In this document: one piece after another, positions 5,585 to 5,819 of the stretch
Layout of the letters: every line of letters starts with the position of its first letter
Numbering within the stretch: the first letter of the stretch is position 1
Origin: Verrucomicrobiota bacterium
GTDB lineage: Bacteria > Verrucomicrobiota > Verrucomicrobiia > Verrucomicrobiales > Verrucomicrobiaceae
Assembly: GCA_009885275.1 (NCBI GenBank)
Contig: VFKY01000333.1
Span: 1 to 5,819 of the forward strand
Direction: 5' to 3'
DNA: 5,819 nucleotides
Translations under genes and position numbers: made by a program
Notes under the pieces: generated by a model
The model's input: the letters and a program-made list of their open reading frames with translations, nothing else
The model's database searches: none
What the model was told of the DNA's origin: nothing

Positions 5585-5818
5585 TCATGGCTGGTGACTG
5601 GCGCGAGGCGCTTTCAACCAGTAGATCAGCAAAATGAGCCCCAAAAAGGCGGTTGTTGCTATGAGGCCAGCATAAAAGAGTTGATAACCTTTGATCCCTC
5701 GCGGTTCAATCGTTTGACTTTTCGCAGCAGAAATCTTGCGAGTTGCCAGCAAATCTTTCCCGGCATCATTGATGTCTGACTCAGCGATTAAACCTTCACC
5801 TTCATTAGAAGCAAGTGT
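5585..5818 (-). CDS. Membrane protein, C-terminal fragment (5' end outside window)
   Basis: Reading the - strand from 5818 gives 77 uninterrupted codons to the TGA at 5585-5587. There is no ATG, so start-requiring ORF finding misses it. The sequence starts TLASNEGEGLIAESDINDAG, continues through a basic, hydrophilic stretch (KDLLATRKISAAKSQTIEPR, visible residues 21-40), and then has a clear transmembrane helix (LFYAGLIATTAFLGLILLIY, about 47-66). It ends in a short basic tail (WLKAPRASHQP). This layout fits the last helix of a polytopic membrane protein, such as a transporter with a soluble loop, or a tail-anchored protein. I cannot name the family; a major-facilitator or peptide-transporter C-terminus is only a guess. 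The gene is upstream of and in the same direction as the nucleotidyltransferase, but a spacer of about 165 nt with a hairpin suggests separate transcription. Confidence 0.75.
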   Translation of the reverse strand, partial: TLASNEGEGLIAESDINDAGKDLLATRKISAAKSQTIEPRGIKGYQLFYAGLIATTAFLGLILLIYWLKAPRASHQP

Positions 5819-5819
5819 C

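Noticed and set aside
5115..5597. + strand frame of 160 codons opposite the nucleotidyltransferase 5' half
   Set aside because: It is antisense to the catalytic GS...DxD coding region, with no recognisable domain and no ribosome binding site. The reverse strand carries the real gene.

Overview
The window holds a compact housekeeping block on the + strand and an opposing pair of genes on the - strand. The best lineage guess is Verrucomicrobia or a related PVC-group bacterium. This rests on the order YicC-family protein, guanylate kinase, secreted S41 protease, TsaD, on the near-absence of Shine-Dalgarno sites in front of these genes, and on balanced base composition. It is an inference from recollection of such genomes, not a search result.

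Layout: (1) 2-442 (+) is the 3' part of an unrecognised gene that is open to the left window edge. (2) 495-4430 (+) is a tight run, probably one transcript: a YicC/YloC-type endoribonuclease (495-1370), guanylate kinase gmk (1375-1992, 4 nt after the yicC stop), an exported PDZ-containing S41/Ctp protease (2049-3395) and tsaD (3423-4430), with gaps of 4, 56 and 27 nt. The products serve RNA turnover, GTP/GDP supply, envelope proteolysis and the tRNA t6A modification. They share a transcript more clearly than a pathway. (3) 4431-4667 is the convergent gap. On the - strand it contains a small reading frame with a very good ribosome binding site, 20 nt after the next gene's stop. (4) 4668-5420 (-) is a stand-alone predicted nucleotidyltransferase of the COG3541/RlaP (DNA polymerase beta-like) type. 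(5) 5445-5584 is a non-coding spacer. (6) 5585-5818 (-) is the C-terminal 77 codons of a membrane protein whose start lies beyond the right edge.

Most of the window is ordinary core-genome sequence, and I see no CRISPR array, RNA gene, mobile element or defence cassette. The points most worth a second look are these: the small - strand frame at 4465-4647, with a perfect AGGAGG, a single in-frame TGA after 21 codons, and a hydrophobic C-terminal helix if read through; guanylate kinase replacing the usual C-terminal Tyr-Asp-Tyr...Asn-Asp signature with Tyr-Thr-Tyr...Ser-Gly; and the partial membrane-protein gene at the right edge, easily missed because it has no start codon inside the window.
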